Source of the DNA: Oribacterium parvum
Lineage (GTDB): Bacteria > Bacillota > Clostridia > Lachnospirales > Lachnospiraceae
Direction of reading: 5' to 3'
DNA length: 5,571 bases
Assembly (NCBI GenBank): GCA_938022235.1
Contig: CALIEL010000141.1
Location: forward strand, 1 to 5,571
Of the stretch, positions 3,922-5,571 are shown in pieces. How positions within the stretch are numbered: the stretch's first letter is position 1; every line of letters begins with the position of its first letter. The notes under the pieces were generated by a model. The model was not told the DNA's origin, did no database searches, and saw only the letters and a program-made list of their open reading frames with translations. A program made the position numbers and the translations under genes.

Positions 3922-5265
3922 ATGGCGGAGCGTGAAAACAGTGTTTGGGGAAAGATTCGCGTACAATTAGGGGATGTGCAGAACTACCTCTTGAACGGAC
4001 AATATAAAGAAGCGGTAATTATGGACAAGGAGATTTTGGCCAGCCTGGTACGGATGCAGATCGATCAGGCTTTGATGGTCTCCAGTAATTTAGAGAGCGA
4101 TATTAATCAGCTTTTTGAAGGCGGTATTATTTCTGCCAAGTCCAGAGATACCTATCACGGAATTCGAGCATTTGGAGAACTTGCAGAGCTTGGCAATGAA
4201 TCCACTGCCCAGGATGCCAATGACTCCTTCTCCATGTTAAGAGATGCCTTATCGGAGTATGTGGAAGAGGGACCGGGAAGAAATGAAGGGATACAGGGAG
4301 AGGATTCTCTTGCCGCTACATCTTCTTCCGCTTCCTATAGAGATGAGCTGGGAGAGGAGAATACGATTTCCAGCTCCAGCTTAAGAAGAGAAACAGCAAG
4401 ACAGGTAGGGCTGGCTTCCCGTATTGATGCGGAGAATTACGGAGCGGAGGCGCCCAGACTTACCACCGAAGGATATTCCTCCAGAATTCGAGAAATCCAA
4501 AGAGAAGAGCGGGAAGAAGAACTGGGAGCAGGAATCCCCGTTCGGAGAAGCTCAGCCGGAAAGGGAAGAACCGGAGCGGGAACAGATAGAGCAAGACGTT
4601 TACAAAAGAGCGTAGGCTCAAGCAGTTCTGTGAAGAGAAGAAGCGGAAGAACTACAGGAACAGCAGGTAGAAGACAGAGAAGTACTGCAAATAGAAATCC
4701 GGGAACAGAGTGGGATTTGTACAGCATTTTACGAATTGCCCTTCCGGTGGCAATTGCTATTATTGTGATTATTCTGGTAAAGGTGCTTTTCTTCTCCGCA
4801 AAGAAGCATAGCGTAGTGGAAACTACAGCGGCGGTAACAGAGACCTCTGCAACAGTGGAAAGCACGGAGGAAACTACCGTGGAGGAGACAACGGCTACAC
4901 CGAAGCGTTATTTCACCACCACAGGAGTAAGAATCAGAACAAAACCCAGTACAACGGATTCTGAAGTGTTAACCGTATTGGACGAAGGAACTGAGCTGCA
5001 ATACAAGGCGGATTACAATGACGAGTGGTTAGAAATCACCTATAACGGACAGGATGCCTATATTTCCAAGCAGTATGTACGTACGGAGGAAGTAAGTACT
5101 ACCCAAAGTGCTACAGGAAACAATACCACAGCTACTACGGCGGCCAATGCTTCCGGTACAAGTACAAACTCCGCAACAAAATCCACTACGGAGAGCCGTG
5201 CTTCCGCAGCTACTACAGCACAGCAGGCCAATGGCGGTGCTACCACATTAACCGTTTCCCCATAA
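3922..5265 (+). CDS. Single-pass membrane protein with DUF4145/HEPN-like head and extracellular SH3b domain (447 aa)
   Basis: The start is the ATG at 3922, four bases after AAGGAGGG; a longer frame from the TTG at 3859 begins in the -35 box. Residues 1-115 are helical (AVIMDKEILASLVRMQID near 31-48, INQLFEGGIISAKSRDTYHGIRAFGELAELGN near 61-92). They resemble DUF4145/HEPN-fold modules with their 'iS...Y..IR..GN' core, but lack the usual His after GN. Residues 116-265 are a polar, Ser/Arg-rich, probably disordered linker. The membrane helix is about 268-291 (ILRIALPVAIAIIVIILVKVLFF). The strongly basic stretch before it places the N-terminus inside. Residues 296-328 are Thr/Glu-rich. An SH3_3-type domain spans about 329-388 (TTGVRIRTKPSTTDSEVL, then GQDAYISKQYV). 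The Thr/Ser/Ala tail has no LPXTG motif. Such SH3b domains commonly bind cell-wall material. A link between cytoplasm and wall is inferred; the exact role is unknown. Confidence 0.85.
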   Translation: MAERENSVWGKIRVQLGDVQNYLLNGQYKEAVIMDKEILASLVRMQIDQALMVSSNLESDINQLFEGGIISAKSRDTYHGIRAFGELAELGNESTAQDANDSFSMLRDALSEYVEEGPGRNEGIQGEDSLAATSSSASYRDELGEENTISSSSLRRETARQVGLASRIDAENYGAEAPRLTTEGYSSRIREIQREEREEELGAGIPVRRSSAGKGRTGAGTDRARRLQKSVGSSSSVKRRSGRTTGTAGRRQRSTANRNPGTEWDLYSILRIALPVAIAIIVIILVKVLFFSAKKHSVVETTAAVTETSATVESTEETTVEETTATPKRYFTTTGVRIRTKPSTTDSEVLTVLDEGTELQYKADYNDEWLEITYNGQDAYISKQYVRTEEVSTTQSATGNNTTATTAANASGTSTNSATKSTTESRASAATTAQQANGGATTLTVSP

Positions 5266-5316
5266 CCCATAAATGAGCACCCCCTTACTTTGCGAAGGAT
5301 GCACATGCAGAGATAG

Positions 5317-5352
5317 AATCTCTCATCCCCTTTTTGGGATGGGAGATTTTTT
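5317..5352 (+). terminator. Rho-independent terminator of the membrane SH3 gene
   Basis: A 13-bp stem (5317-5329 with 5336-5348, containing one G-T wobble) surrounds a six-base loop, with a six-T run at 5347-5352. It lies about 50 bases after the stop codon. Confidence 0.95.
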
Positions 5353-5459
5353 GTTATTGCAAAAACGAAGAACTTTGTATATTGCATTTTGATATCAGGA
5401 TCCCGGTATCAGTGAAGAATCACAGTCTTTAACATCATAATGATGGAAAGAAGTCTATC

Positions 5460-5488
5460 TTGATAAAATACATCTATATGATTATAAT
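5460..5488 (+). promoter_or_regulatory. Near-consensus sigma-A promoter for the right-edge gene
   Basis: TTGATA (5460-5465) and a perfect TATAAT (5483-5488) are separated by 17 bp. Transcription should start near 5495, about 58 bases before the ATG at 5553. The -10 box and start point lie inside the inverted repeat at 5472-5509, which suggests strong transcription under repression. Confidence 0.85.
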
Positions 5489-5509
5489 TATGTTCATAAT
5501 CATATAGAT
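5472..5509. promoter_or_regulatory. 14-bp perfect inverted repeat over -10 and start point, candidate operator
   Basis: ATCTATATGATTAT (5472-5485) and its exact complement ATAATCATATAGAT (5496-5509) flank a 10-base centre. The left arm runs into the -10 box and the right arm covers the start region. A transcript from about 5495 would lack the left arm, so this is unlikely to act as an RNA hairpin. A dimeric or tetrameric repressor site is the better reading. Confidence 0.72.
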
Positions 5510-5552
5510 ACTAAAGTTCAGATACAAGTTACAAAAATAAGGAGGTATGGTT

Positions 5553-5571
5553 ATGGCCACAAAAAATATTT
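5553..5571 (+). CDS. Start of a gene running off the right edge (6 codons)
   Basis: The ATG at 5553 (M-A-T-K-N-I) is seven bases after AAGGAGG (5539-5545), an ideal placement. An in-frame ATG at 5547 is only one base from the ribosome binding site and so less likely. The near-consensus promoter and operator-like repeat upstream support a real gene. Too little is present to name the product. Confidence 0.72.

Noticed and set aside
4437..4865. Minus-strand open frame opposite the linker and membrane segment of the SH3 protein
   Set aside because: It arises from the biased Ser/Arg/Thr codons of the plus-strand gene, lacks a ribosome binding site, and the plus strand has a clear promoter, start and terminator.
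5100..5265. Possible sortase-anchored C-terminus of the SH3 protein
   Set aside because: The Thr-rich tail ends in TTLTVSP with no LPXTG-like motif, hydrophobic segment or basic tail. Anchoring is by the internal membrane helix.
5357..5383. Second promoter candidate TTGCAA...TATATT after the last terminator
   Set aside because: The spacer is only 15 bp, and a far better promoter lies at 5460-5488 with ideal spacing for the same gene.
1..5571. CRISPR array, tRNA/rRNA genes, transposase or insertion sequence ends
   Set aside because: No regularly spaced repeats, cloverleaf or rRNA-like stretches, or transposase motifs were seen on either strand.

Overview
The window reads as chromosomal DNA from a low-to-moderate-GC Gram-positive bacterium, most likely a Clostridia/Lachnospiraceae-type Firmicute. 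This rests on AAGGAGG ribosome binding sites, textbook sigma-A promoters (TTGATA-17-TATAAT, TTGCAA-17-TATACT, TTGAAG-17-TATACT), stem-loop terminators with U-tracts, and the protein families present. The genus is not established.

Left third (1-2149, minus strand): the N-terminal part of an unrecognised protein runs off the left edge. An (AT)12 microsatellite lies just upstream of it. A housekeeping pair follows: exodeoxyribonuclease III (xth) and a YcdX-like PHP-domain metallophosphatase, 24 bp apart and probably co-transcribed from a promoter near 2261-2288.

Middle (2150-3265): a divergent intergenic region carries a perfect 24-bp palindrome abutting the -35 box of a strong plus-strand promoter. 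That promoter drives a two-gene unit: a 75-aa DivIVA/GpsB-like coiled-coil protein and a signal-peptidase-I-fold membrane protein. The second protein has Asp where the catalytic Ser should be and Gly where the catalytic Lys should be. This is the same pair of replacements I recall for SipA, the pilus-associated signal-peptidase-like protein of Streptococcus pyogenes. The unit ends in a clear terminator. No sortase or pilin gene is visible, so this would be a SipA-like protein in an orphan setting with a DivIVA-like partner.

Right (3266-5571, plus strand): a 61-aa protein with an excellent ribosome binding site and a foldable leader is closed by its own terminator. A 447-aa single-pass membrane protein follows, with a possible DUF4145/HEPN-like cytoplasmic head, a basic Ser/Arg-rich linker, one membrane helix, and an extracellular bacterial SH3 domain between Thr-rich segments. 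It too has its own promoter and terminator. The window ends with a near-consensus promoter whose -10 box and start point lie inside a 14-bp perfect inverted repeat, a likely repressor operator, followed by the first six codons of another gene.

For both the 75-aa gene and the membrane SH3 gene, the longest open frame begins with a TTG that is really the -35 hexamer. The true starts are ATG codons 60 and 63 bp downstream, each behind a good ribosome binding site. The best lead in the window is the catalytically dead signal peptidase homologue and its DivIVA-like partner; the two palindromic operator candidates are next.
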